From the NCBI GenBank assembly GCA_023548195.1, contig JAJHZJ010000414.1:2193676-2257675 (forward strand): DNA of 64,000 bases, read 5' to 3'. This document shows positions 1-12,050 of this stretch, in pieces (the stretch's first letter is position 1; the number at the start of each line of letters is the position of its first letter). Source of the DNA: Bettongia penicillata ogilbyi. Lineage: Eukaryota > Chordata > Mammalia > Diprotodontia > Potoroidae. The translations under genes were made by a program, and so were the position numbers. The notes below the pieces were generated by a model, which searched no databases, was not told the DNA's origin, and worked only from the letters and a program-made list of their open reading frames with translations.

Positions 1-700
1 TTTCCTTTGAACTCTGTTTCATCTTATTAAGTCATTCATGCCTTATCCATTTTGTTGCCATCTACCATTCTCCAGGACACTCTTCAACTCTCAATGACTT
101 AAATACTTAACTTTGTTTTTTCTCCACCTTAACTCATCATTCTCAGTGATTTCAAGTTGATGACTTCCTTGTTGCTCTGGCTTTGGAATTCTTACACGTC
201 CTCACCCTTGGTATATCACTTCTCTATTGAACCTTATCTCTCCATAGGAATGACATACCTTGAGCCTCACCATAATCTTGAATTATGGAATTCCCCTCTC
301 AGCAAAATCTCTTGCCCTTTTATGGCCTCACTACCACTGAACCTTGCTCTTATTTTGACCTTAGGATCCTCAATCTCTAATCGTTTTTCTAATCTGTCCA
401 ACTTATTCTATCTGTACCATGAACTTTATACGGTTCTGACCCATGAGTCAGAAGTTTCAATAGCATGGCATTCCCATTCCTGAAATCCTTTGTGTCTGCC
501 TTCCACTATTCTTTCTATACTCATGTCTGGGGAACTCATGCCACTTGCCTTTTCCATTCCTCTACCTGAGATCTTGAGCACTGAAGGACATGACAGAATG
601 GTGCTGACTGTTTCACTTAAAAGAAAAAAACTACCATTCAAATAATACCTTGGAGTTTGCAAAGTACTTTTCTCATAATAACTTTGTGAGTTAGGTAATA
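1..700. other. No gene recognised
   Basis: AT-rich sequence with short chance ORFs on both strands. I see no splice-consistent coding segment and no repeat family I can name with confidence. Confidence 0.5.
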
Positions 701-715
701 GCACCACCATTAGAG

Positions 716-1020
716 GCAGCATGGCATACACAATGGAAAGAGTTCTGGGTGTGGAGTCATAAGCCTGTAGCCAGATCATGGCTCTATCCCTTAGTACCTG
801 GGTGAAGTTGGACATAGCACTTATATCTTTGGACCTCAGCTTGCCAAACTATAAAATTATGAACTGCATAATCTCCAAGATTCCTTCCTATTCTAAATAT
901 ATGATGCCATGGCCTATATTTTCAGATGATTAAACTGAAGCACATGGAGGTTAAGCCACTTGTCCATTATCCTGTAGTGATCAAGTGCTAGAGCTTAGAA
1001 CTGAGGCCTCAAGGTCTTTC
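716..1020 (+). repeat. Old MIR/tRNA-SINE-like fragments
   Basis: The stretch carries degraded phrases of mammalian tRNA-derived SINEs: 'gcagcatggcatacacaatgg', then a 'ctgggtgaagttggaca' and 'ggacctcagcttgcc' core, followed by a 'taaactgaagcacatgga' and 'gttaagccacttgtcc' segment. The second part resembles a reverse-oriented piece, so two fragments may adjoin. Assignment rests on motif memory only. Confidence 0.4.
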
Positions 1021-1244
1021 CCAAGTTTGGCACTGTGTCTACTTTCACATTTCTCTTATACAAAAACAAACTCTGCAACTTCAATTAGGTCCACTTGTAT
1101 GGTTGTTATTAGTCTCTGGTTAAATAGATGCCTCATTCTTCACCACAGCCATTCCATGCTTCTTCAAGTCTACAGTTCCACAGTCACTGACTTTCTATAA
1201 GCAGGTGACATCAATTCCTACTTTAGTGAGAAGACTACATGATT

Positions 1245-1960
1245 TTTCAATGAACAAGCATTTAATTTTCCTCATCCCAACTCTTTCCCTCACCCCTCAG
1301 AAGGAAAGAAAAACAAAAACTTTATAACAAATTAAAATAAATTCTTACTTTGGACATTTCCAAAAAATGTGGATCTCATTCTGAATTTTAAGTCTATCAC
1401 CATTCTCTCAAGAAATGGGAAACATTTTTCATCTGGAATTATGCTTGGTCATTGCACTCATCAGTTATTAAGTGTATCAAAGCTTGCCTTTGCAGTGTTG
1501 TCATTATTGCATAGACTATCCTCCAGGTTGTGTTCACTTCACTCTGCATCAGTTCATACAAGATTTCCCAAGTTTTTCCCTTTATTTTTTCATATAGCAC
1601 AATAAAACTTCGCTAAATTCACATAGGATAATTTGTTAACAATTCCTCAATTGTTAGGCATCCTCATTAGATCTAGGTGTTATAAGCAAACAAAAAAAAA
1701 ATGCTGCATGTTTTTGTTTGAAAATATTTTTTCCCTCTTTCCTTGATTTATTTGTGTTGTAGTCCTAGTAGTGATGCTACTGGGTCAAAGGGTATGTACA
1801 GATTAGTAAATATTAGGTAATAGTTCCAAGTTACTTTCCAGAACTGCCATACCAATTTACATTTCTTATTCAGGTTCATGCATAATACTTATACTCTTAA
1901 TACCATATCTTCCTCCTTTTTCTTCTTCCTTACTGCATTGATTATTCCCAGTTTTTTTTC
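1245..1960 (-). mobile_element. L1 3' end (antisense on + strand)
   Basis: Read on the plus strand this is the reverse complement of an L1 3' region. It has the 'ggttgtgttcacttcactctgcatcagttcat' type block (here split by divergence) and the 'ctactgggtcaaagggtatg' block that lies over the C-terminal ORF2 sequence. The same blocks recur at 29370-30185 and 30280-31005. It ends about 150 bp before a separate 5' portion of a minus-strand L1, so both may be remains of one element that lost most of ORF2. Confidence 0.6.
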
Positions 1961-2107
1961 CCCTTTTACACTGAAACATGCTCAGGTCTGTAACCTATAA
2001 ATAAACTTTCCCTTCACTTGCTACCCATTCATCTGTCTTAGAAACTTTTAATTGCTAGCCGTTTAGCAAAAACTAATCTATACTTATTCCTTTTTTCTTT
2101 CTTTTTT

Positions 2108-2290
2108 TTGTGCAGTCATTTTTTTTTTATTATGCTGTGTTATGGACATGCATATTGTTGGATTATGGCTTTTAATCTATTCTGCTATCTGTCTCCGTTT
2201 TATGGGAGAATTCATTCCATTCACATTCACAGTTATGATTACAATCTGTTTATTTCCCTCCATCCTCTTTCCCACCATTTGTGCTTTTAG
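2108..2290 (-). pseudogene. L1 ORF2 start fragment (endonuclease N-terminus)
   Basis: On the minus strand the translation contains NVNGMNSPIKRR followed by IKSHN, the conserved opening of the L1 ORF2 endonuclease. The same opening (GMKSPIKRRWIAEWIKNHN) is found in the plus-strand L1 at 38390. A stop codon replaces a residue after the QIAE block and the frame ends near 2108, so only about 45 codons survive. Confidence 0.75.
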
Positions 2291-2796
2291 CTCTCCCATC
2301 TCCCTTCCCCTCCTCAATAGGATTCATTTTTCACCACCTCCTCGTGCAGCCTTCCCCTCCTTCTTTTAGCCTCCCTCCCTCCCCTTTCTTCCCCCTTCCC
2401 CTCCTACTGCCTATAGAGCTAGTTAGGATTATCTACTTGAGTTTATTGTTCCCTCCTTTAAACAAATGGGATGAAAGTATCTCTCAAACAATGCTCATCT
2501 CCCTCCCCTTTTTCCCTCTACTATAATTTTGTACTTCTTCCTGTGATGTAATTTGCCATTTTCTGCTTCCTCCTTTTCACACCTCCTATTACAATCCCTT
2601 CTCATACTTAAATCATATCTTTAACATGACATCATTTACTTTATACCTGTTCCCTCTATGTATATCCCTTTTATATTTCATAATAGCTGCACAGTTCTCA
2701 AGATTAACAGGTATCCTCTTCCCTTATAGGGAGGTAAACAGTTTGCCCTAATTGAGTAATAAGTTTTTGTTTTTGTTTTCTCCCCTGTTTACCTTT

Positions 2797-3977
2797 TTAT
2801 GATTCTCTTGAGACATGCATTTGAAGATCAAATTGTCTATTGAGTTCTGGTGTTTTGGTCAGGAAGCTCTGGAAATTGCTTACTTTGTTGAATGACTTTC
2901 TCCTTGCCTGAAATGTTATGCTGAACTTTGCTGTGTAGCTGATCCTTGGTTGTAGTCCCAACTCTTTTGCCTTACAGAATATTGGGTTCCAATTCTTTCG
3001 ATCTTTTAGTGTAGAAGCTGCAAGGTCCTGTGTGATCCTGACTGTATCTCCTTGATATTTGAATTGTTTCTTTCTGGCTGCTTGTAGGATTTTCTCCTTC
3101 ACTTGATAGCTCTGGAATTTGGCAACTATATTTCTTGGGGTTTTGAATTTGGGATCCCTTTCAGGAGGGGAACAGTGGAGTCTTTCGATGAGTCTTTTGC
3201 CCTCTGAATCTAGCACTTCTGGGCAGTTTTCCTTGATGATTTCCTGGAAGATATTGTCCAGACTCTTTCCTTCATCATGGGTTTCTGGCAGGCCAATAAA
3301 TCTTAAATTTTCTCTCCTGGACCTATTTTCCAGGTCAGTTGTTTTTCCAGTTAGGTATTTTACATTTTCTTCTATCTTTTCATTCTTTAGATTTTGTTTG
3401 CCTGATTCTTGCTGTCTCATTGAGTCATTAGTTTCTACTTGCCCAATTCTAATCTTTATCAAATTGTTTTCTTCAGTTAATTTTTGCATCTCCTTTTCTA
3501 TCTGTCCAATTTTACCTTTTAAGGAGATATTTTCTCCAGTTAATTTTTTTACTTCCTTTTCCATTCGACCAATTTTCCCAGTTAGGTTTTATGCTTCCTT
3601 TTCTTTTTGACCAATTTTCCCAATTAGGTTTTGGGTTTCCTTTTCCATTTGATTAACTGTTCCTTTTAGGGAGTTATTTTCTCCAGTTAATTTTTGAACT
3701 TCCTTTTCCATTTGTTCAATTTTCCTTTTCAAAGAGATGTTCTCATCAGTGAATTCTTTTTTTTTTATAATTTAAAATCATTGGCCAGTTTTTCTTCTAT
3801 TTCCTCCTTCAGCTGTTCCAGGAGAACTGCTTGTGCTTGTAAGCAGTTCATAGTCACTTCTGAGGTTTCAAATGGAAATACAGTCTCAGTTCTGACCTCC
3901 TTGGTGTTTGTGTTTTGGTCCTTATCCCCATAGAAAGATTCTGTGATTTTTTTCACTCTCCTGCTTCTTCTTGTTCA
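2797..3977 (-). pseudogene. L1 ORF1 pseudogene (RNA-binding nucleic-acid chaperone)
   Basis: L1 ORF1p normally forms coiled-coil trimers that coat L1 RNA and aid target-primed reverse transcription. The start is ATG AAC AAG AAG at about 3977. An early frameshift moves the reading to a 63-residue piece (3765-3956), and further shifts follow before a long open piece (2797-3564, 255 aa). That piece shows heptad repeats rich in Lys/Glu/Leu, then the RRM-like hallmark ENRSRRENLRFIGLPE, the RITQDLAAS block and the C-terminal domain ending in HVSRES. The coiled coil contains several tandem copies of a roughly 22-25 residue unit. Multiple lesions mean no full protein. Confidence 0.85.
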
Positions 3978-4859
3978 TGATGTTGATTGAGTGTTGTGGC
4001 TTCTGGTTCTTTCAGTCAGGAGCTGCAGAACTTTGTGTTGAGCTGATGTGTGAAAAAGCTAAAAGCAGGCTTTTGTTTTTTGTTTCCCTGATCAACCCTG
4101 GGGTTAGCTTGTTAAGTGTGGAGGAGGGGTGGTCTGGTTACAGATTTCCTCAGCTGAACAGAGGCAAAGGCAAGTTCAGGGGCTGGTGATCCCAGCTTCC
4201 CTATTGTCTTCCCATTTCCCCTGGAGTGCTGAGGCATGCCTAGATGCTAATGCATGTTCCCACCCTTCCTGGGGCTCCTCTCCTGGTACTGAGGCCAGGT
4301 GTTATCAGACTATTTGTCCCCTTCTGCTGATTCTGCTGATCCAGGATTTTTCTGGGGAAATACTTTATGGTTCTTTCATGGTCATCAAGGGGAGAAAAGA
4401 GAGAATTTACTGATCACTCCACTATCCTGGCTTCCGGAAGTTCAAGTAGGTGACTTACCAAAGTTTAATCTTTGGGCTGAAGGTCTTAGGAGTTACTGCA
4501 CTGATATCTGGCGCTCAGTGTCTCTCACTGGCGTGATTCAGCTTGTCTCTCACCCTCAGTGCTGCTCCACCAGTTCCGCCCACCACTCTCAGATTTCTCG
4601 GGTCCCTTCTACTCTGCTGCGCTGGCCGCACTGCGGTGTGTGCTGGGGGCTCACCCCCACAGAACAGATCCTTCCTGTGGACTTTCCAGTCTAACCTGGG
4701 CTCTGAATCCGTCACAGTCTGTCTCCCACTGGCTTCCACACCTTCAAAATTTGGTCAGATTCTCCTTTCAGAAGTATCCAAAGGAGTTTGTTCAAGAGCT
4801 AAGGTGAGTTGTTGCTCTCACTCCACCATCTTGGCTCCACCTCCCCTCCTTTTTTCTTA

Positions 4860-6280
4860 AGACCCATTCCTTTTCTTTCTGAAATTTGTCACCAATACAC
4901 CATTCTTTCCAAATTTAGAAGTGACCCAGGTGACAAACCTAAAGACTTTTTCTCATTTTTAATTCTGCCTCTCCATTCTGAAGTATTTTATGCTGTTGAC
5001 TAGTCCATCCTTCCTGGAGAGAGCAGTGACCAAAGAAATAGCAAGAAGAAAGCATCAAGGAGAAGAGAGTGATCAATACAGTTAGAGAGGCTGTACAGAG
5101 GTTTTTGAAGGATGAGGACTGAGAAAAGACCATTAGGTTTAATAATTTATTAACAATGAATTAGGTTCATTAGTAACATAATGGAAACAACAAAAGAAAA
5201 TTCAAAAGGTTAAAGCAAACCAGTGGTCACAAGTATATGTGTATCCATAAAAGAAAAAAAATGATGTCTTTGTTAACTTTATCAAGGTAGTAACAAAATA
5301 CTCTTCTGTGTTTATTATGATTGATGTTGCCAGTGATCTCTTAATTTATACAGACATCAGTAAATGTGTTCCTTTGGTTCTACTTTCTACACTCAATTTA
5401 TATGTCTGTGTTTCTTTGAATCCTTTGTATTTTTTATCTCTTATGATACAACATTCCTGTTCAATTACGTTCCACAATTTTTTCATGTTTTCATATTCTT
5501 ATATTCATGTGCCCACCTATTGGGCTCTTAGTTTATTCCTGTTTTTAATTTTTTTTATTTGCTTTTGTAGCTTGTTCTACTGAAAGGAATTCTTACTAAT
5601 AACATCGCTGTCCTTTTAAAAATTAAGACAAAATATTAATGGAACATCTGAAGGGGCAAAAACACTTCTCAATATATCATTATATTTATTAGACTCATTT
5701 CTTTTTCCTTTAACAAGAATTTATAAAATGACCAGCGTGAACAGGTCACCCATCTATTGATCTATTGACATTAGGCTGCCAATTTACTGTGAATAAATAT
5801 ACTTTGAGATTTGAAATAAATGTTTGCAGAGTCAAATCTCTTGCCTTGTTTTTCGAGCAAGATAGGCAGATGATTAAGGCTCTCAAGTTTATATTCACAT
5901 TTAATTAAATCTGTCTTCATTTCTATGTACAAAGGCAAGACTGTAATATCTTTTGCATTTCTGGTAATCGTGGAAACAGTGGGGCACTCAAACATTCAGA
6001 AGTAAGCTACTAAAATCAGTTTACTCTCATAATACACAGAGTCTTCTAGCAGAAAACTGTAAAACTGTATATTTCTAAAACTGAAGCCATTTCTGTATCC
6101 ATCTACCAAAGTCCTTCACAATTACATGGAAAAATAAGCCTTTATTTTGGTAATCTAATTTGAATATTGAAAAGAAAAGCAAAGGTTGATGTTTAAGCTT
6201 TTGGGTTTGGAGGGTAGGGAAAGCAGATTGAGTCTTTAATGTTAAAAAAAAATCTTTAATTTTATGAAAAATTAATAAAA
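4860..6280. other. No gene recognised
   Basis: AT-rich sequence between an L1 5' end and the next SINE. 5300-5590 loosely resembles the antisense of an L1 3' region but is too divergent for me to claim. No coding exon is visible. Confidence 0.45.
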
Positions 6281-6284
6281 AACA

Positions 6285-6530
6285 ATCGGGCTATGCATGG
6301 GAATCCTAAATAGAGTGCTGGACTTGTAAGGAAATCTCAGTTAGGCTTGTAGTTGTGTTACTGGTGTGTGACCTTGAATATGTCATTTAATTTATGAAGC
6401 TCAGTTTCCTTATCCACAAATCTAGATAGTAATACTGGTGCTTTGTCTTCCATGCTATTGAGGCTTAAGTGAGATGAACTGTATCACACTCCTTAAAGAA
6501 CTTATATATTAGTTATTATTACTGCTCTGA
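6285..6530 (+). repeat. MIR-like SINE
   Basis: Shows the MIR-type core in order: a 'gagtgctggacttg' head, 'gtgtgaccttgaatatgtca', 'gctcagtttccttatc' and a 'tgagatgaactgtatcac' tail. The element is old and diverged. Confidence 0.6.
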
Positions 6531-6984
6531 TACCTACACGTCACCAGTGATAGCAATGGCTTAACACTGACCCTCTTGTCTCAGAGTCTCATAAGCCTTT
6601 TCATTCTCCTACTCTGTCCTCATCTCCTAGTTTCATTACTGGAAACAGGAGAGGGAAAGGAGATATTTAACACTGAAATTCACCACTTCACAGTGAAATG
6701 AGCACCCCATTATTCTTCTTTCTCTCTCTTTACCCCATGGAACTCACCATTTGCTTTTGTCATTTCAGACCCTTTCAGTGTTTGGAAGTGTGAATTAAGT
6801 GGGTATAAGAAACATCAAATGCAATACACTACAATATTCCAGAAGAGATATATTATCACCCAGAATTAGTAGTGAAACTGGCATTGTTCACTATATTGAT
6901 TGCTGTTTCCTCCCATGGCCTTCAGGGTGCTGTGCTAAAATGAACCTGACTTTATCTGTGCCTCTTCTTAATGAAGTGGGCACT

Positions 6985-7240
6985 ATAGAATTGGTAAGAT
7001 GAGAAAACTGAGGCAGAAAAAGACAACAACAGAGACAGAACAAATGCACTTTAGAGCTTAATCCCATTGAATCATAGAATTTTAGATCTGGAGGCAACCA
7101 TACAGATTTTCTTAGGTTAAAGAACTTGACACACTAAGAAGTTAAGTGATTTGCTGAGATCCATGTAGCTAAAAATGATTGAATTTGTGGTGAGACTTGG
7201 ATCTTCTGCCTCCTCATCCAGTGCTCCATGCTGAAACCGT
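6985..7240 (-). repeat. MIR/THER-like SINE, reverse orientation
   Basis: Contains 'gagaaaactgaggcag' and later 'gttaagtgatttgctgagatcc', the reverse-strand form of the 'cctcagtttcctcatctg' and 'gggcaagtcacttaac' SINE core. A segment 'gaatcatagaattttagatctgg' sits between them. Confidence 0.5.
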
Positions 7241-7249
7241 GCCATCTCC

Positions 7250-8060
7250 TTACCCTTGGCTCACCATCTCAGTCACACTATTCTTGATGTTAAAAGAGAA
7301 AAGAGTACACAAGCTTGCACTGTATCTTTGCCAATGACTCATATTCACAAAGCAAACTCAGGTGAAGAGTAGTTTCCATGCCTGTCTCAGCCCAAGGACC
7401 TAAAACAACCTTGCCAGAAGGTTTATGATCAGAAATTCAGCTCCATTGGGTAGTAACCCTCATCTCTGCCTAATAAAAATATAAAGAAGCTAACCTTTGC
7501 TCCATAACCCTCACAAGAGCTAGTTGATTTCTGAAGTTAGTCCCTCACAAATTCCAATCTTTCTATTCACCTTTCAACTAGGACCTATAATCCTATTGTG
7601 CCTCCTTACTTCACTCAGACCTGTTTCTGGCTGCCATGATACAGCAGTTACAGTTAGGAAAAGCAGCTTCCTGATGATTGGAATAACTCAGCAATAGAAT
7701 GGAGCAGGATGTAATGGATGTCTGTGTGGGAGCATCAAATCCACTACATTCATAACAGGAATAAAGGAATGTCAGGAAACTTTAGAGGGGCCTTCATTGA
7801 GCAAAGGTGCAACGTTGGGCCAGATATCTAAATACGGTGACTTTATGCCTGTTAGCATTTGCATTCCATGTAGGTTATATACATATATATGGAAGAAGAA
7901 AATAACCATATTATGTGTCATCCATGTATCATAATTTAATGGTAGACTCTCAAGCCTGATTTAGGAACACTTCCAGATACTCCTAATTATCCAAGGACTG
8001 TCATATTTTAAAAAGGAACTGTGTTTGTAAAAAATAAGACACTAAATAAAAGAAAATGTT
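7250..8060. other. No gene recognised
   Basis: Non-coding sequence without a repeat or exon I can identify. Confidence 0.4.
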
Positions 8061-8063
8061 TAG

Positions 8064-8225
8064 CAAATTGGGAAAAGTGCTGCACTGGGAGTCCAATGGG
8101 CATGAGTTTGGATCCCAGTTTAGTTGCACACTATCTGTATAAACTTGGGCAAGCAACTCTCTGGGCCTCAACTTCTTCAAATGTAAAATGATTAAATTGA
8201 AAAATATCTCCATTAAAATATTTCC
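8064..8225 (+). repeat. MIR-like SINE
   Basis: Contains a 'gtgctgcactgggagtcc' head, 'aacttgggcaagcaactctc', 'tgggcctcaacttcttc' and an 'aaatgtaaaatgatt' tail in the usual order. Confidence 0.6.
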
Positions 8226-8752
8226 CTTCCTTAAGTTAAAAATCCTAAAAAGCATGGCATGAAAAGTCCCTTTAATATGACCAAAAATATTCAACTAGAT
8301 GAAAGAGTGAATATTTTTTGCATTGTAGAAACACTGGATGCTTATTATTATTATTCCATTCCATATGAATCTAAAAATCCCATTTTGTAGTGCTTCAGTT
8401 TTTAAAGCATATAATAATTGCCAAACATTACTTTCACACTGGCCCTTGCCTATGCCTCGTTCTTGCATGAGGATTTTCAAAATTAATTAAAATGAACCCC
8501 TTCTCTGACATTGCTAGCTACTCATCCCCAACACAAGACCCTCTTCCAAATTTAAAACCAAGAAGAAGAAAAAATGAAACCCTTAAAATAAATGAGCCTA
8601 CTCATGCAGCCCAATAACTACATCCAAAAATGTATAGCCTCCAATATGCTTCTTTAGAGTTATTTTGGAGGATAGCATGGGAAACAAAAAAGAATTTTGT
8701 TTCCACAGGAAAAAACTCTTCCAAGCTGTAAGTGATAGCAGTTAATCAGAGT

Positions 8753-9104
8753 TGTTACCTAGCATGGCCAGGTAATAGGTCAGAAACTTGTGCTCAGGCT
8801 TGCAAGCCATTTGAGGGAAAGTCTGTCAGAGAGGAGAGGATGAAGTCATGTAGATAGATGACTTCACCAGACCAATAGACAGCATGATGGGAAGTTCAAA
8901 CTTGGAACAGAATAAAGGGATTGCATTGGTCTGAACAAATTCTAATCTTCCTGTGGCCTTCTTTGGGAGCTACCTGTTCATTTGTGGGGAAGGGAGGAAT
9001 GAGCATAAAAATGAATAAAGGCTTTCCTGATTCCAAAAGCATGGTTCTTTGTTTAAGGTGAGCATTTTTCTCACAGTTGGGGGCTTGTTGTTCTGGTTCT
9101 AACA
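8753..9104 (+). repeat. Endogenous retrovirus LTR (ERV1/gamma-like), putative
   Basis: The right boundary is well supported: the LTR ends in TAACA, two bases before a primer binding site. An AATAAA at 9014-9019 lies about 90 bp before that end, as expected for an LTR R region, and an ATAAAAA run lies just before it. The left boundary (TGTTACCT at 8753) was chosen because it starts with TGTTA, the inverse of the TAACA end; it is only a guess. No second LTR copy was found in the window. Confidence 0.55.
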
Positions 9105-9106
9105 GT

Positions 9107-9124
9107 TGGGGGCTCATCTGGGAT
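9107..9124 (+). promoter_or_regulatory. Retroviral primer binding site, tRNA-Pro type
   Basis: The 18 bases tgggggctcatctgggat match the well-known tRNA-Pro primer binding site of gammaretrovirus-like ERVs at 16 of 18 positions. Both differences (G to A and C to T) are the changes expected from CpG or general deamination. It sits two bases after the LTR end. Confidence 0.7.
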
Positions 9125-9830
9125 CTGTAGCATCAGAAGAAAGGAAACTACACTATGAAGGTGTGTCATGTTGGTTTTCAACACAGTCATAGGCAATTTC
9201 CCTTCTTCATACTGCTAACTTTCATGAGACTGTTTGGAATTGTTGTGAACCCATGAATTCAGGTATGGTGATAGATCAAACAGCCAGAGACAGCATAAAT
9301 CAGAGACCAGAGCTACTACAAGAAAATATTGGTGGCTAAGTACTGCTTTGTCTGTCTTGGGATCTGAGGCTGATAAGTGGAGTTTGCCTGTGAGTCATAA
9401 GTGAGTGCTCTTCTATGTAGGACCAGCCCAGTCCAGAATAAGGACCATTGGAGGGAAGTCTTAGCATAGGGAATCTTAGGCATGACCAGTCCTTTGGGGA
9501 CCTTCAGATTATAAGTCTTAAGATGGAAAGTGAGCACTCTTTAGATAATGATACTGGGAAGGGGATAAAGAATCCTCTGTGCATTCCTTCAGAACCCTGT
9601 TTGAAAGAATGCTGGCTATATTCCTTCCCCTATCTGCTCAGAAGACCAGCCCTATGGAAGGACCTTTGAGGAAAGATAGCAGAGGAGGAGAGGGAAGGAG
9701 GCAGAATCTAGATTCTGGGAAGAATCCTTTTGAAATTGGATATAAATCAGTTAGAGTTAATTACAACTCTGAGTTTCTGACCAGTCTGAATTCGAATTCG
9801 AAATTGATGTGCACTCCATAATGCCTTGTC
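9125..9830 (+). other. ERV leader / degraded internal region
   Basis: Sequence downstream of the primer binding site where a gag leader would lie. I see no gag, pol or env similarity in any frame, only short ORFs, so the provirus is a non-coding remnant. The right limit is arbitrary. Confidence 0.35.
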
Positions 9831-11009
9831 AAATGTCTTACCTGTGTGTGTTTGTAAAGTGTTTCATGTTTTGTAATGAGAAATTTCTAAGGTCTGTAAT
9901 TAGAGAAAGAGAATATTGGGAAAGAACTCCCACCTTAGGCTTTCAGTGAGAGATTAAGATTCTTTCATTTGAGTTCCAACACTGGCCAAGTTGGAATACC
10001 AGACACAAACTTAAAAAATAAACAGCCAGTACCCTGTTGGGTATTCCGGCATATCAGAGGAAGCATGGGCTGAGAGGGAAAATAAGGTAAAAGTTGTGAA
10101 AAAAAAAAGGCAAGGAGGAATTTTGCTGGAAATTGGTGAAAATTAACAATCTCTTTGCAGAGGATAGAAAATAATGTGGCTTCCATGATATGTAAATTGT
10201 TAGGCACTTAACTTCTAGATTTTTTTTTACAGGAACAAAGAAGCTGAATGAAATTGCTAAGTTTTTAGTTTATTTGAAATGTAAAGGGGTGGGGGGAGAT
10301 ATGGGTGGGACTGCAGCATGTCCATGTGCTAGTACATTTTGGTTTTAGCTACTCCCTTACCCTCATCCCACTTCAGGAAAAAATTAACCTGATTGTGAAA
10401 CCAGGAGACAAAATTATGGAAAGTTGTCAAATTTAAAAATTTAAAGACTGGTACTGTGGCAAAAATATTAATTATTGTGATTTGAAATTATCACTATTAG
10501 TCATGAAGCTCCAAAGAATTCTGCTTGGGAGGAAAGTGGGCCACACCTTACTCAAATTCCTTAGGCCTTTTGTCTGGGTCAGGCTCTTTAGTTAATCTGA
10601 TTCAAAACCAAAAGCCTTAAGCAGCTTTATTTTCCTGAAGTCTTAAAAAAGAGACAAGATTTCACTTCTTTATGGAAGTAGAGAAAAAAAAATTATTCAG
10701 AGCTGAGAAGTATCATCATGCATTCTTTTTGGGAAATATGTGAAGTATGGATAATGTTTTCTTTTAAGTACCAAGAGTATTTGACTTAGAAGCAAAAAGG
10801 GGGGAGGGATAAAATTTTTACCATTAGTAATGATAAATCCAGATTTGATACGATTTAAGTCAAAATCTACCCTGAAGAAATAAAGAGGAGTATCTGAGAG
10901 TGTTCTTCCTATCAAGATTAAAGCAGAAAAAGATACTGTCATTTGGTATTCATTATTATAAAGTACTTGACACAAGGATGAACATGTGTTAGACACAACA
11001 TTAATGTAA
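9831..11009. other. No gene recognised
   Basis: Non-coding sequence that may be decayed ERV interior or unrelated host DNA. No motif distinguishes the two. Confidence 0.35.
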
Positions 11010-11025
11010 TGCAAATGTTAACTTT
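11010..11025. repeat. Target-site duplication, left copy (HAL1 copy A)
   Basis: tgcaaatgttaacttt is repeated exactly at 13995-14010 and brackets the HAL1-like element. Confidence 0.9.
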
Positions 11026-11839
11026 TTTTCCTTTATTTATTTAATTTTTACATTCATTTTCACAAAATTTTGGGTTCCAAATTTTCTCCCGTTTTATCCC
11101 CTCCCCCCCCACCCCAATACCCCAAGCATCTAATTTTCCCTATCTCCAATCTGCCCTCTCTTCTGTCATCCCTCCCTTCTCTTGTCTCCATCTTCTCTTT
11201 TCTCCTGTAGGGCCAGATGACTTTCTATTCCTCATTAACTGTATGTCTTCTTTCCTAGTTGCAACAACAATACTAAACAGTTGTTCCTAAAACTTTGAGT
11301 TCCAAATTCTCCCCATCCCTCCCTCCCCACCCATTCCCTTTGAGAAGGCAGGCAATTCAATATAGGCCATATCTGTGTAATTTTGCAAATGACTTCCCTG
11401 ATAGTCGTGTTGTGTAAGACTAACTGAATTACCCTCCATCCTACCCTGCCCCTCATTGTTTCTCTTCTGTCTTTTGATTCTGTCCCTCCCCAAGTGTTGA
11501 CTTCAAATTGCTCCCTCCTCCCTTTGCCCTCCCTTCCATCCTCCCCCCCTTGCTTATCTCCTTCTCCCCCACTTTCCTATACTGTAAGATAGGTTTTCAT
11601 ACCAAAATGAGTGTGCATTTTATTCCTTCCTTTAGTCAAATGTGATGAGGGTAAACTAATTGGTTTTTTTTTTCTCACCTCTCCTCTTTTTCCCTCCACT
11701 AAAAAGTCTCCTACTTGCCTCTTAAATAACATATAATTACCCCATTCCATTTCACCCTCTTTCCAATCCCACTACATTTCTCTCTCACCATTTACCTTAA
11801 TTTCTTTTCAGCTATGGTCCCATCCTACTCAATTCACTC

Positions 11840-11922
11840 TGTGCTCTCTGTCTCTGTGTGTGTGTGCATGTGTGTGTGTGTGTGTGTGCATGCATGCGTG
11901 TACATGTGTGTGTGTGGTCCCA
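11840..11922. repeat. (TG)n microsatellite in HAL1-like 3' UTR
   Basis: A TG-rich tract with interruptions. The same position in copies B, C, I and J also holds a CA/TG tract, so it is a fixed, variable part of the family's 3' UTR. Confidence 0.85.
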
Positions 11923-12050
11923 CCAACTACCCAGATACTGAAAAATTTTAAGAGTTACAAATATTGTCTTTCCATGTAGGAATGTAAACAGTTCACTTCT
12001 GGTAAGTCCCTTATGACTTCTCTTTGCTGTTTACTTTTTCATGCTTCTTC

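Larger units (their letters stand above)
2108..4850 (-). mobile_element. L1 retrotransposon, 5' portion (5' UTR, ORF1, start of ORF2)
   Basis: The 5' end lies near 4848, where the minus strand reads GGTGGAGCCAAGATGGTGG, the typical start of marsupial L1 5' UTRs. About 870 bp of 5' UTR follows, then a broken ORF1 (about 3977-2797), a spacer of about 500 bp with a purine-rich stretch (2290-2530), and the first codons of ORF2 before 2108. Only the beginning of the endonuclease is present. The layout matches the plus-strand L1 at 36078-38941. ORF1 frameshifts and stops make it inactive. Confidence 0.85.

Noticed and set aside
8896..9117. Minus-strand 73-codon ORF
   Set aside because: It lies over the putative LTR and primer binding site on the opposite strand; a shadow frame.
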